From: an uncultured Bacteroidales bacterium
Lineage (GTDB): Bacteria; Bacteroidota; Bacteroidia; Bacteroidales; FEN-979
Direction of reading: 5' to 3'
Length of the DNA: 45,424 bases
Assembly (NCBI GenBank): GCA_903877385.1
Contig: CAIRDP010000049.1
Span: 1 to 45,424, forward strand
Below, in pieces: positions 21,756 through 29,512 of the stretch (within the stretch, counting starts at the first letter, position 1; each line of letters opens with the position of its first letter). The position numbers and the translations under genes were made by a program. A model generated the notes under the pieces. It worked only from the letters and a program-made list of their open reading frames with translations, was not told the DNA's origin and ran no database searches.

Positions 21756-23873
21756 TCAATTGTGTATTAAGACTGATTTTTCATCTATGGCCCAGAGGCA
21801 GAGACCATTTGATTTACGCTTTTCGAATCCGAACTTTTTGAGGGCCTTGCCCAGGCGAATAATGGAGCCAGGGTTTATTGAGATTACACTTTTTGCTCGT
21901 TCGGAGATGCGGGCCAGGATATTGGCGGCGGTGAGAAAGCGGGTGGCTTCGTGGAGGGGGATTTTCTGAAAGTAAGTCAGAAGTAGTTCTTCTTCGGCGG
22001 TGTTGATCTGGAATTGCTCATTCGACTGGGTTATGGCTGTGATTTCCTCCCTATCGAAATAATACCTAAATCCTTGTTTATACAGTTCATATGCCTGAGA
22101 ATAGACTTGCTTCAAAGCCAGGTTATGCTGATAATTTATAGTGGTGGCCTCAAAACAGAGAAACCGGCGGGAGCCGGTGGTATCGGTGAGGAATTGGCTG
22201 GAGTTGACAGATCCCATGAATGAGGCCCTGCGGGTGAGTGCTTCGATGTGATGGCCATAAGCCCGGCGGATGCGGATGGCTGATTTTGTGATGATCTCTT
22301 TAAACGTGCCTATTTCGGTACGGTTCATGTTTTCAAGCTCATCCATATTGATGAACATACATTCGGCCAGATGGATGAGTGTATCTTTATTATTGGGGTT
22401 GATGGTTCCGGAAAAGAGATAATCGGCAAGTTCAGGCGGACAGAGGTTAAGCATCCAGGTAGTCTTACCAATACCCTGGGGACCGGATAGAATGATGGCG
22501 GTGTGATTGACGGTTGTGCGGTCCAGGACGGAGGCCACGGAAGCAATGAGCCATTTCTTGAAGCAGAGGTGCCAGAGATCGCCGGAAGTGGTTTGGACAG
22601 TTTCTGAAAGCTGACGGATATGGTCGGTTTCACCGTCCCAGGAGGGAAGGTGATGGAAATAATCCCTGAAAGGATCGAAGAAGTCGCAGTAATCGGAGAA
22701 GAGGATGCTGCGGAGGAGGGTGGAGGAGCAACGGAGGTTGCTTTTGAGGATTTCGCGGAGGAGGGAGTTTTCGGCGTAGTCGGTCAGGGGATGAAAGATG
22801 TTGGATGCAGGATCCAGGATGCAGGATGAGGAGTCAGAGGAATTAGATGAGTCGAGTTTACGGAGTTCGAGTTTGGAGGTGACGATGTTGTAGCGGAATT
22901 GGTAGTGATCGGAGAGATATTTCTCGATGGTATCGATGTGGTTTTTCTTGCGTTTCTTTTTGGGTTCGGAAGTATCCAGGGTATCGTTTGGCAGCAGGGT
23001 CAATTGAGGTGAAGGAGGAGATGGTTTTGGAGCGGTTTGAAGTTTGGAGATATCTATTCCATTATCACGGGCCAGATAGTAAAGAGTGCCGATGGTAACC
23101 CCAGTGTTTCCGGAGTGGAGGCATTTATCAAACTGGGAATCGCATTGGGAAGCATCATAGCCTAGATAGTATTGACTTATCCGGTGGAAGTATGAACGTC
23201 CCTCCTCCCCGATCGCATCGATCAGGGCAAACGCAATCCGCACCCAATCTTCATAATTCTTTGTCAGGTCAAGCTGGCGAAGCTCAATAAGGGCAATCAG
23301 TTTATCAATATCATCCTCCACCATATTAATATATGTCTTAAAACAAGCAGCCGCAGGGTTCAGATAAAGGACCTCATCCCAGGAAACAAAACAAAGACGA
23401 GTAATATCCTTACCCGAAGGATCGATCTCAAGTTTCAGAAGATCCTCGTAGAATGACTTGACCTGGTTGAAGGTGCGCTTATGAAACACTGGCCTGGAAA
23501 ACACCTTTACCAGGACCTTAAGGCCTTGTCCGCTGGGGCTGATGAAACAAGCATAGGTATAGGTACATTCCTGGATCTTCTGACGGGCTGCGAGCAATTG
23601 TTCTTGCTGAAGGTCATCCAGATCGAGGATGACCAAGCCGGAATACTCTTTGAGAAACTCCAGTTTTCGTCCGCCAGCAAATAAACCTGAAGGAGTAAAT
23701 GCCGGCAGGGATCGCTTGGCAGAATCATATTCCTCGGATTTGCCCTGGCGGAGGAGTTCCCTCAGCGCCTGCACCCGGGCTTTGTATTTGCCGGAGCGGA
23801 TCTGTTCCAGAATTACGCCAATTTCAAGATTCTCCTCAACCTGGTTGAAGTTCCGGAATAACGAGACTTTCAT
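21756..23873 (-). CDS. VirE/BT4734-type mobile-element protein with P-loop ATPase domain
   Basis: This is a 705-residue protein. Residues about 15-135 match the BT4734/VirE N-terminal domain, which has a primase-polymerase-like look: LPAFTPSGLF, GLVILDLDDL and SPSGQGLKVLVKV. Residues about 200-270 fit a primase C-terminal helical domain (YEDWVRIAFALID). Residues about 430-620 form a VirE-type ATPase. Walker A is GPQGIGKTT near residue 465, the strand MFINMDEL acts as Walker B, and GSVNSSQFLTDTTGSRRFL contains the sensor and arginine residues. Such proteins are widespread in Bacteroidota integrative elements and are thought to help element replication, though this is not proven for the family. 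The HTH gene ends 8 bases upstream of its ATG, so the two are probably co-transcribed. The length is normal for the family. Confidence 0.88.
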   Translation of the reverse strand: MKVSLFRNFNQVEENLEIGVILEQIRSGKYKARVQALRELLRQGKSEEYDSAKRSLPAFTPSGLFAGGRKLEFLKEYSGLVILDLDDLQQEQLLAARQKIQECTYTYACFISPSGQGLKVLVKVFSRPVFHKRTFNQVKSFYEDLLKLEIDPSGKDITRLCFVSWDEVLYLNPAAACFKTYINMVEDDIDKLIALIELRQLDLTKNYEDWVRIAFALIDAIGEEGRSYFHRISQYYLGYDASQCDSQFDKCLHSGNTGVTIGTLYYLARDNGIDISKLQTAPKPSPPSPQLTLLPNDTLDTSEPKKKRKKNHIDTIEKYLSDHYQFRYNIVTSKLELRKLDSSNSSDSSSCILDPASNIFHPLTDYAENSLLREILKSNLRCSSTLLRSILFSDYCDFFDPFRDYFHHLPSWDGETDHIRQLSETVQTTSGDLWHLCFKKWLIASVASVLDRTTVNHTAIILSGPQGIGKTTWMLNLCPPELADYLFSGTINPNNKDTLIHLAECMFINMDELENMNRTEIGTFKEIITKSAIRIRRAYGHHIEALTRRASFMGSVNSSQFLTDTTGSRRFLCFEATTINYQHNLALKQVYSQAYELYKQGFRYYFDREEITAITQSNEQFQINTAEEELLLTYFQKIPLHEATRFLTAANILARISERAKSVISINPGSIIRLGKALKKFGFEKRKSNGLCLWAIDEKSVLIHN

Positions 23874-23881
23874 GGCCGGGA

Positions 23882-24169
23882 TTATTTCTTGTTGAAGGCT
23901 TTGTTATAATGGCTCTTGAGGTGTTCCTCGATATCCTGGGCCCGGAAATAGATCTTCCCTCCTATCTGGCTGAAGGCAAGGATGCCGTTGTCGCGGTATG
24001 ACTGGAGGGTGCGTTTTGAGATTTTGAGGAGGCTGCAGGTTTCCTGGATGTCGAGCCAAACTTCGGTGAGCGGGTTGGCGGGGGTTGCTTTTTCGAGTTT
24101 GCGGCCGATGTTTTCGATTTTGTCGAGGAGGCGGGCGAAGTCGGTGGTGGGAATTGTGATGCTTTCCAT
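23882..24169 (-). CDS. Excisionase-like helix-turn-helix protein
   Basis: This is a 95-residue protein with a C-terminal winged HTH of the excisionase/MerR type (HTH_17): WLDIQETCSLLKISKRTLQS, then RDNGILAFSQIGGKIYFRAQ and DIEEHLKSHY. The DNA-binding helix is around KISKRTLQSYR. The N-terminal 35 residues are helical (DFARLLDKIENIGRKLEKA) and may dimerise. In Bacteroidota elements this kind of gene precedes the VirE/primase gene and may act as a regulator or as a recombination directionality factor. Start is the ATG at 24169-24167. Confidence 0.85.
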   Translation of the reverse strand: MESITIPTTDFARLLDKIENIGRKLEKATPANPLTEVWLDIQETCSLLKISKRTLQSYRDNGILAFSQIGGKIYFRAQDIEEHLKSHYNKAFNKK

Positions 24170-24270
24170 AAATCAATGAATTTTGAGGTTTATGGAAGCA
24201 AATGTATGCGGAGGAATGCCAGATTGGAGGTTGCAAAAGGTTGTACAACCCCCTGTTAACTGTTTGTTGA

Positions 24271-25182
24271 TCAGCAGTTAGGATAGTATCTTTTTTTCAA
24301 TTTCCGGGCGTAGGAGGCCATCGAGGCGAACAATTCCTCACAAAAAGTGATATCTTCCAGAGAGGGTGAATCAGCATGATTTTTCAAATTGTTGGCAGAA
24401 ATTGAATCGGTACCCTTGCTTTGGAAGATTTCGACACATCCACGAAAAATATCTGATTTATTACGAGTGTCGAAGAATTCATTATCGATGAGGAAGCGGA
24501 GGACGCAGGCCGACTGAGGGACATTGGTTTTGAGGCGAATTTTAACACTGGTTTTTGTCGTAATCACGGGTGGTGGCTGAATTGGGAGGAACTCGACCAT
24601 AGTAGAAAGCAGCGTTAGCTTATATTGAACATTTGAAATTGCATCCTCCCAAAAGAAAGCATATTTATATGCGCTTAACAGAATGCGATCAATAAAATAA
24701 TAAGGGGCTTCATGATATTTATCGCCTTTGAAACCGGCCATTTGAAATATATGTACCCCAGAGAGTGAATTGGGTTTCTCCAGATCACTTCCATCTATGT
24801 CATTATTTCGGCAATAAGTATCGTACAAGTCGGACTGTAAAAAATAATGTTTCGTGTGAAAAAATTCAAAAATGACTACTTCTAAAAGCGGAGCCAAGCG
24901 TTCCATTACCTCTTCCATAAAGGATGTTTTCTCTATGGGAGGAAGGGTATGGTATGTTCGGTTTACATCGCCGAGAAACTTATTACACAGATTTGTAATG
25001 CGATCAGCGAATAGTCTTGGACTGCGATATCCGTTTACGGAAAGAATGCGAAAATCACGAACATCACTTTCATCGTCGGTGGCGGAGGGATACCCTTTGT
25101 ATTCGACGAGGATGCTGGACTCGTTGATCAGTTCATCGAAGATCTGATCGATGATTTTGTGGTATGTTTTCTGTTGGGACAT
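24271..25182 (-). CDS. Unknown element protein, weakly RteC-like
   Basis: This is a 303-residue soluble protein. The middle part is rich in aromatic residues (EFFHTKHYFLQSDLYDTYCR, then YYFIDRILLSAYKYAFFWED). The last 90 residues (LRFLIDNEFFDTRNKSDIFR, then FQSKGTDSISANNLKNH) look like the C-terminal half of RteC-type proteins, which regulate excision of Bacteroides conjugative transposons. The likeness is by eye and weak. The gene lies about 100 bases upstream of the HTH gene on the same strand. It ends in a basic tail (KLKKRYYPNC). It is a real element gene by length, composition and context, but the function is open. Confidence 0.65.
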   Translation of the reverse strand: MSQQKTYHKIIDQIFDELINESSILVEYKGYPSATDDESDVRDFRILSVNGYRSPRLFADRITNLCNKFLGDVNRTYHTLPPIEKTSFMEEVMERLAPLLEVVIFEFFHTKHYFLQSDLYDTYCRNNDIDGSDLEKPNSLSGVHIFQMAGFKGDKYHEAPYYFIDRILLSAYKYAFFWEDAISNVQYKLTLLSTMVEFLPIQPPPVITTKTSVKIRLKTNVPQSACVLRFLIDNEFFDTRNKSDIFRGCVEIFQSKGTDSISANNLKNHADSPSLEDITFCEELFASMASYARKLKKRYYPNC

Positions 25183-25446
25183 ATAGCAGGGAGCTTAGAT
25201 ATCGATTCGAAAGGGCCTGAGATAAGGGGGACAGAGGGTTCATGCTGGGTAGCTTGGGTGAGTGTTGTTTGAGTGTTGAGCGAGGTTAGGGGCTACAAGG
25301 TATAAAGAAAGTATAAAGTTAAGCATTACTTTGGCATAACCAAACCACGTTGTGATTTTTTTATTGGCGGTGGAAAAGGGATAAACGAATGGAGGGAAAT
25401 GATCGATGGCCCGGATTTTTGGTAATGCTCCGGGACTATGGGTAAA
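25183..25446. other. Intergenic region inside the element
   Basis: About 260 bases separate the unknown element gene from the beta-flower gene. A short direct repeat GTATAAAG occurs twice around 25301-25318. No gene, clear promoter or terminator is evident. Confidence 0.4.
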
Positions 25447-25833
25447 TCAATAGAAGTAGTAGAAGAAGATTATAATTTGTATCCTTCGAAGACCATCGGC
25501 CCTGCCAATCTGATGGCCAGAACCATCATACAGTCGATCTCCATCAAGTCTGCCAATCTGATGACCCGAACTGTCGAAAAGAGAATTCCCATCGGCCCTG
25601 CCTATTTGGTGACCTGAACCATCGTAGAAATGATTGTCATCAGTATGTCCGATCTGATGGCCTGAGCTGTCATATATCCTGTCGGCTTCAATTCTTCCGA
25701 GCTGATGCCCGGACTCATTGTATATTCTGTTATCGTCGAACCGGGCGACCTGGCGACCTGAGGCGTCATAAAAGCGTTGGGAGAAGGCGAGGGATATAAT
25801 GAAAAGGAGCAAGAAAGTGAGAAGGGGTCTCAT
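25447..25833 (-). CDS. Beta-flower repeat protein with six 16-residue repeats
   Basis: This is a 128-residue secreted protein. After a signal peptide (1-19, ending AFSQ) it has six tandem repeats of 16 residues of the form R-I-Y-D-S-S-G-H-Q-I-G-R-x-D-G-N. The DNA shows the matching 48-base period between about 25,490 and 25,775. Such sequences are known in Bacteroidota as five-fold beta-flower proteins, a name I give from memory. The repeats should form short beta-hairpin blades around an axis. The C-terminus is unusual, ending in a run of bulky hydrophobic and aromatic residues (IQIIIFFYYFY) that may close the ring or contact a membrane. It is cargo between the integrase and the other element genes. 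The molecular role is unknown. Confidence 0.8.
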   Translation of the reverse strand: MRPLLTFLLLFIISLAFSQRFYDASGRQVARFDDNRIYNESGHQLGRIEADRIYDSSGHQIGHTDDNHFYDGSGHQIGRADGNSLFDSSGHQIGRLDGDRLYDGSGHQIGRADGLRRIQIIIFFYYFY

Positions 25834-26034
25834 CTATTTGGTTATTACGTACAGGTTATTATCATACGGGGGCATTTGAATCCCTTCGCCGGTTTATTTT
25901 GACTGCCCTACTTTATTAGTAATAAATTAAGTGAGGTGGTAAGAGTAGTCGGGAGAAGGATGTCAAAGCTAGCTTTTTTTTCAGGATAGGTAAAGGCCGA
26001 ATGAAAATAAAACTGGAATTTAACCAGGAAAAAT

Positions 26035-27255
26035 TTAGCCTGTTATCATCTGGTTAGCATCATCCAGTATTGAATTATCAAAATCATCCAGGTAAATCTG
26101 GGTGGTTTTGATGTCTTCATGGCCGAGGCCTTCGGAAATGACGGCGATAGGGACATTCAATTCCTTGCCGATGGTGGCCCAGGAATGGCGTGCGACATAA
26201 GAGGTAATATTGCCTTGGATTTTGAGTTCCCCTGCTATCCTGTTGAGATATTTATTAAAGAGTCTCCGCTCATTGTAGAGATCTTTCATCTGAAGTTCGG
26301 GTTTATCACGCTTGATTATCGGAAAAATACGATCATCGGGTTTCTTTCCCTTTGTATAGTGTTGCAGGATTTCGCGGGTCGCATCAATTAACTTAACAGA
26401 AAGAGGCTTACCGGTTTTGGACCGATTATAGATAATCCTGTCATTTTCGATATCAGACATCCGCAGCTTAGCAATATCGGCAAAATTCATCCCACGGTTA
26501 TAAAAGCTGAAGAGAAAGATGTTGCATGTATGCCACTGGTGAGTATTAGGTTTGGCTTGGTAAGATTTGAACTTATCCATGTCGGTTTTGTGGATGGCCC
26601 GTTTGCGTGTCTTGGTTTCCTTGATGGAATACAGAGTGAAGGGATAGTTGTCGCGTTTGGCTTTGCCTTCTTTGATGGCCCTGTTATAAATGGCCCTGAC
26701 TGTGCGGAGGTAGAAGCTCAGGCCGTTGAGGGTATTACCTTCGTTTGAAAGAAATTTAGATTCAACGGATTTTATCATCTGAAAGTTAATATCATCGAAG
26801 GTAAGATCCTTGCGACCGGTAAGTCTTACCACGAAGTTTAAAGTTTGCTGATAAACGTCGGCATTGCCGAGCTTCTTGGCTTCTTTTAGTTCGGCGATGA
26901 TTTTTTCGGTGAATGGTTTAAATGATGCTGATTCTTCATTTGAAGCAATGTTGTGACGGACATCATTGACTTTCATCTGAAGTATCTCTCCGCTGGAATT
27001 CAATTTGGTGATATTATCCGATGCATCGAGCAATTGCTGATGCAGGTGATTATTGACCCGGGTTACATTCCGGTACTGTTTGGAGGTCATTTTTATTGCC
27101 TGTTCATCAGGATTCCAATCAGCTTCAACGACCGAATATTCGGTAAAAATATACCTGGTGATTCTGTTCTTGGTTACCCGGATGACGATGGGATAAGTGT
27201 CATTGGCCTTCTTCCTACGCTTATCGAGGATCAGTTTTACTGTTGCTTTTTTCAT
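26035..27255 (-). CDS. Tyrosine recombinase/integrase
   Basis: This is a 406-residue site-specific recombinase of the Bacteroidota phage-integrase type. Residues 1-110 form an arm-type DNA-binding domain (TVKLILDKRRKKANDTYPIV, typical N-terminus) and residues 112-210 a SAM-like core-binding domain. The catalytic domain follows, with the first Arg at 254 (YNRGMNFADI), a Lys in NRSKTGK (280), the second Arg-His pair in SYVARHSWAT (356-357), His379 in GLGHEDIKTTQ and the nucleophile Tyr388 in IYL. All needed residues are present, so it is probably active. It lies 218 bases from the 3' end of tRNA-Gly and reads away from it, the classic arrangement for an element integrated in that tRNA. Confidence 0.95.
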   Translation of the reverse strand: MKKATVKLILDKRRKKANDTYPIVIRVTKNRITRYIFTEYSVVEADWNPDEQAIKMTSKQYRNVTRVNNHLHQQLLDASDNITKLNSSGEILQMKVNDVRHNIASNEESASFKPFTEKIIAELKEAKKLGNADVYQQTLNFVVRLTGRKDLTFDDINFQMIKSVESKFLSNEGNTLNGLSFYLRTVRAIYNRAIKEGKAKRDNYPFTLYSIKETKTRKRAIHKTDMDKFKSYQAKPNTHQWHTCNIFLFSFYNRGMNFADIAKLRMSDIENDRIIYNRSKTGKPLSVKLIDATREILQHYTKGKKPDDRIFPIIKRDKPELQMKDLYNERRLFNKYLNRIAGELKIQGNITSYVARHSWATIGKELNVPIAVISEGLGHEDIKTTQIYLDDFDNSILDDANQMITG

Positions 27256-27310
27256 ATTCCAGAGAATTAATGAAGTTAAAACGGTATTCTGAAACCTTTA
27301 AAAAACGGGT

Positions 27311-27334
27311 TTTGCGCATAACTTTGCGCATAAC
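27311..27334. repeat. Perfect 12-base tandem repeat between integrase and tRNA
   Basis: TTTGCGCATAAC occurs twice head to tail at 27311-27322 and 27323-27334. Its place between the integrase start and the att region fits arm-type integrase binding sites or an operator of the integrase promoter. Function is inferred from position. Confidence 0.6.
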
Positions 27335-27404
27335 AAATATACGAAAATGCTGCTTTTCTTTGCTTTCGTTTGCAAAATATATTTTCAGGATGGGGCATAA
27401 AAAG

Positions 27405-27442
27405 AGCCCCGTCAACCTTGTTTTAGTGAGGTTTACGGGGCT
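27405..27442. terminator. Bidirectional terminator after tRNA-Gly
   Basis: AGCCCCGT (27405-27412) pairs with ACGGGGCT (27435-27442), extended by AACCT/AGGTT around a T-rich loop. It is followed by TTTT on the plus strand and by a T-run (complement of AAAAAG) on the minus strand. It lies 32 bases after the 3' end of the tRNA and probably ends its transcript. Confidence 0.8.
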
Positions 27443-27473
27443 TTTGCGAAGAAATCGGGTGCAATTTGCTGTG

Positions 27474-27546
27474 AGCGGTAAATGGGACTCGAACCCACGA
27501 CCCCCAGCTTGGGAAGCTAGTGCTCTACCAACTGAGCTATTACCGC
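27474..27546 (-). tRNA. tRNA-Gly (anticodon CCC)
   Basis: The minus strand gives a complete 73-base cloverleaf. The acceptor stem is GCGGTAA/TTACCGC with discriminator T. The D-arm is GCTC-AGTTGGTA-GAGC, the anticodon arm CTAGC-TTCCCAA-GCTGG with anticodon CCC, and the T-arm GTGGG-TTCGAGT-CCCAT. CCA is not encoded. The 3' end faces the integrase gene, so it is the likely attachment site of the neighbouring element, and it remains intact. Confidence 0.96.
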
Positions 27547-27558
27547 GATTTGGTGGCG

Positions 27559-27566
27559 CAAAAGTA
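27559..27566 (-). promoter_or_regulatory. Putative -7 box of the tRNA-Gly promoter
   Basis: On the minus strand the sequence TACTTTTG matches the Bacteroidota -7 consensus TAnnTTTG and ends 12 bases upstream of the tRNA 5' end. No convincing -33 box is seen at the expected distance. Confidence 0.45.
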
Positions 27567-27676
27567 ATAAAAATCGAAGGAATCTCAGCCCCCCCAAAGG
27601 AATTTTATTAAAAATTCAAAAACAGCTTGATTTAAGGACTGTAATTGATTATATTTACCCTCTCAATACCATAACT

Positions 27677-27913
27677 ATGCTTACCGAAGGAAAAAGTCTG
27701 ACCCTGTCGGGGATCCGAAAAAAGGCATCCAAAAGCTGGGTTATTGTTGCTAACCCTGAGTACAACCGTTCCGACGGGCAACTGGAAAGAGGGGAGCTTA
27801 TTTATTTCAGCAAAAACAAACTTGATGTTCATAAGTTTATCATCGAAGATATCCCTGTAGGTGTAACACGATACTCCATCTTCTATACCGGTAAACAGGG
27901 AAGCGTTAACTAA
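27677..27913 (+). CDS. Small hypothetical protein
   Basis: This is a 78-residue protein without signal peptide or membrane helix. It starts at an ATG and has protein-like composition, with SWVIVANPEYNRSDGQLERG and VGVTRYSIFYTGKQGS; strands predominate. It lies between tRNA-Gly and the aldehyde dehydrogenase gene, with the dehydrogenase's own promoter following. I do not recognise the family. A chance frame cannot be fully excluded, but its codon use fits the GC-richer neighbours. Confidence 0.55.
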   Translation: MLTEGKSLTLSGIRKKASKSWVIVANPEYNRSDGQLERGELIYFSKNKLDVHKFIIEDIPVGVTRYSIFYTGKQGSVN

Positions 27914-27922
27914 GCTGCCCCT

Positions 27923-27952
27923 CTTGCTGTATATTCAAATCTCTTATCTTTG
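27923..27952 (+). promoter_or_regulatory. Putative promoter of the aldehyde dehydrogenase gene
   Basis: TATCTTTG at 27945-27952 fits TAnnTTTG exactly, and CTTG at 27923-27926 lies 18 bases upstream as a -33 candidate. Transcription would start about 22 bases before the ATG at 27982. Confidence 0.5.
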
Positions 27953-27981
27953 GCATCCGACAAATAACAAAAAGTTTTTGT

Positions 27982-29439
27982 ATGGATAAAATTATTGCCG
28001 ACAGCCTGGTTGAGGAAACCATGCATAAAGCAAGAACAGCAAGCCATCATTTTGCCAAACTTGACCAGGAACACACCGACCGTATCCTTAGGGCCGCCTA
28101 CGCTGCCGGTTTCGGGCAAAGAAAAAAGCTTGCCGAAATGGCTTATGAAGAAACCGGGATAGGCAACGTTCATGATAAGACCATTAAAAACATCATTGCA
28201 ACCCGTTTTGTTTACCGCGACATCAGGGACCAGAAAACAGTAGGGATCATCTCTGAAGACCGTAAAACGGGCATAGTGGAGATCGCGAAACCCATGGGGC
28301 CAATATTTGCTGTAACGCCGATTACCAATCCCACCTCCACCGCCCTGTTTAAAATCCTGATAGCCCTCAAAACAAGGAACCCCCTGGTGATTTACCCCCA
28401 CGGAGCAGCCCGTAAATGCACTATTGAAGCAGCCAGGATTTGCTATGAAGCTGCCCTTTCAGAAGGAGCTCCCGAAAACTGCATACAATGGATACCTAAA
28501 GCAAGCCGTGACCAGGTGCTGGGTTTCATGAGCAATCATTTCACCTCCATGGTAATGGCAACAGGATCGGTAAGCCTCGTAAGGGCAGCCTACAGCTCAG
28601 GAACCCCGGCCATAGGTGTGGGGCCGGGGAACGTCCCGGTATATATCGGTAAAAGCGCTGATGTCAATTTCGCCGTCGACCAGATACTGATGTCGAAATT
28701 ATTTGACAACGGAACCATCTGTGCAAGCGAACAGGCCGTAATCGCATCAAGATTCAATGCAAACGAGGTAAAACGAGTTTTCAAAAAGAAAGGGGCATAT
28801 TTCCTTGACCCTGAGGAAACTGAAAAAGTGGGTAAAGTCTGCATCAACACCCATACCCGTTCGATGAATGCCGAGGTTATTGGCAAACCGGCAACTTTCA
28901 TTGCTGAACTTGCAGGAATAAAAGTCCCTGCAAAAACCAACCTTCTCATAGCCCCCTTAAACACCGATGAAGTCGGCCTGAAATGGCCTTTATCCCTGGA
29001 AATCCTCGCCCCTGTCCTGGCTTTCTACCGCGTGGAAAACTTCGAGGAGGGCATCAATATGTGCAAGAAAATAAATGAGCATGGAGGGCTGGGGCATACG
29101 GTCAGCATATTTTCAAATGACCATGAGAAAATAAGATACTTTGCCCAAACCCTTAATGCCGGCAGGATTGTTGTAAACACCCCTTCCTCCCAGGGCGCGC
29201 TTGGAGGTCTTTACAATGCACTGGTGCCTTCGATGGTTTTGGCCTGCGGTTCGGGAGGCAAAAATTTCACCACCGATAACATCACGACGCGGCACCTGTT
29301 GAATATCCAACGCATTGCCTACCGTAAAGTCAATTTCTGCGCTGAACACCAGCTGGCCGAAGCATTCTGCTGTGATGACAAACTTTCGGTGGATGAGATC
29401 GAAAGGCTCTGCTCGGAGAACCGCCCAAAAGAAAAATAA
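27982..29439 (+). CDS. CoA-acylating acetaldehyde dehydrogenase
   Basis: This is a 485-residue cytosolic enzyme that interconverts acetaldehyde and acetyl-CoA with NAD(H) and CoA. It corresponds to the N-terminal half of AdhE and to EutE-type enzymes. Visible features are VGIISEDRKTGIVEIAKPMG, PITNPTSTALFK, GVGPGNVPVYI and the catalytic cysteine Cys247 in NGTICASEQ, which matches the AdhE cysteine position. The iron-dependent alcohol dehydrogenase half of AdhE is absent and no alcohol dehydrogenase lies nearby. No microcompartment shell genes are in the window and there is no obvious encapsulation peptide. It is likely a stand-alone fermentation enzyme with its own promoter. Confidence 0.92.
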   Translation: MDKIIADSLVEETMHKARTASHHFAKLDQEHTDRILRAAYAAGFGQRKKLAEMAYEETGIGNVHDKTIKNIIATRFVYRDIRDQKTVGIISEDRKTGIVEIAKPMGPIFAVTPITNPTSTALFKILIALKTRNPLVIYPHGAARKCTIEAARICYEAALSEGAPENCIQWIPKASRDQVLGFMSNHFTSMVMATGSVSLVRAAYSSGTPAIGVGPGNVPVYIGKSADVNFAVDQILMSKLFDNGTICASEQAVIASRFNANEVKRVFKKKGAYFLDPEETEKVGKVCINTHTRSMNAEVIGKPATFIAELAGIKVPAKTNLLIAPLNTDEVGLKWPLSLEILAPVLAFYRVENFEEGINMCKKINEHGGLGHTVSIFSNDHEKIRYFAQTLNAGRIVVNTPSSQGALGGLYNALVPSMVLACGSGGKNFTTDNITTRHLLNIQRIAYRKVNFCAEHQLAEAFCCDDKLSVDEIERLCSENRPKEK

Positions 29440-29512
29440 GCTGGGTATAAATGATGGCACACTGAATGTTTTCATAACTTTACATCCACTATTCACCTCT
29501 CAATTATTTACT

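Larger units (their letters stand above)
21375..27473. mobile_element. Integrative element next to tRNA-Gly (left end undetermined)
   Basis: A tyrosine recombinase gene lies directly downstream of the 3' end of tRNA-Gly, with an excisionase-like HTH gene, a VirE/primase-type gene and two accessory genes, all on the minus strand. This set is a common Bacteroidota integrative element. The tRNA gene is intact. I searched by eye for a second copy of the tRNA 3' end (a stretch like GAGCGGTAAATGGGACTCGA) and found none in the window. The left limit given here is therefore only the last place before a non-element gene, and the true element could reach beyond the Ter-like genes. Confidence 0.65.

Noticed and set aside
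22325-24248. Several frames antisense to or shadowing the VirE-type and HTH genes
   Set aside because: They have no starts, motifs or spacing that fit a gene and lie entirely within firmly assigned coding regions.
25490-25778. Regular 48-base repeats that at first look like a CRISPR array
   Set aside because: The repeat has no unique spacers, the period equals 16 codons and the reading frame is intact with a signal peptide.
29315-29512. Upstream extension of the histidine kinase by 66 residues
   Set aside because: It overlaps the aldehyde dehydrogenase end, has no PAS similarity, and an ATG at 29513 fits the domain start.
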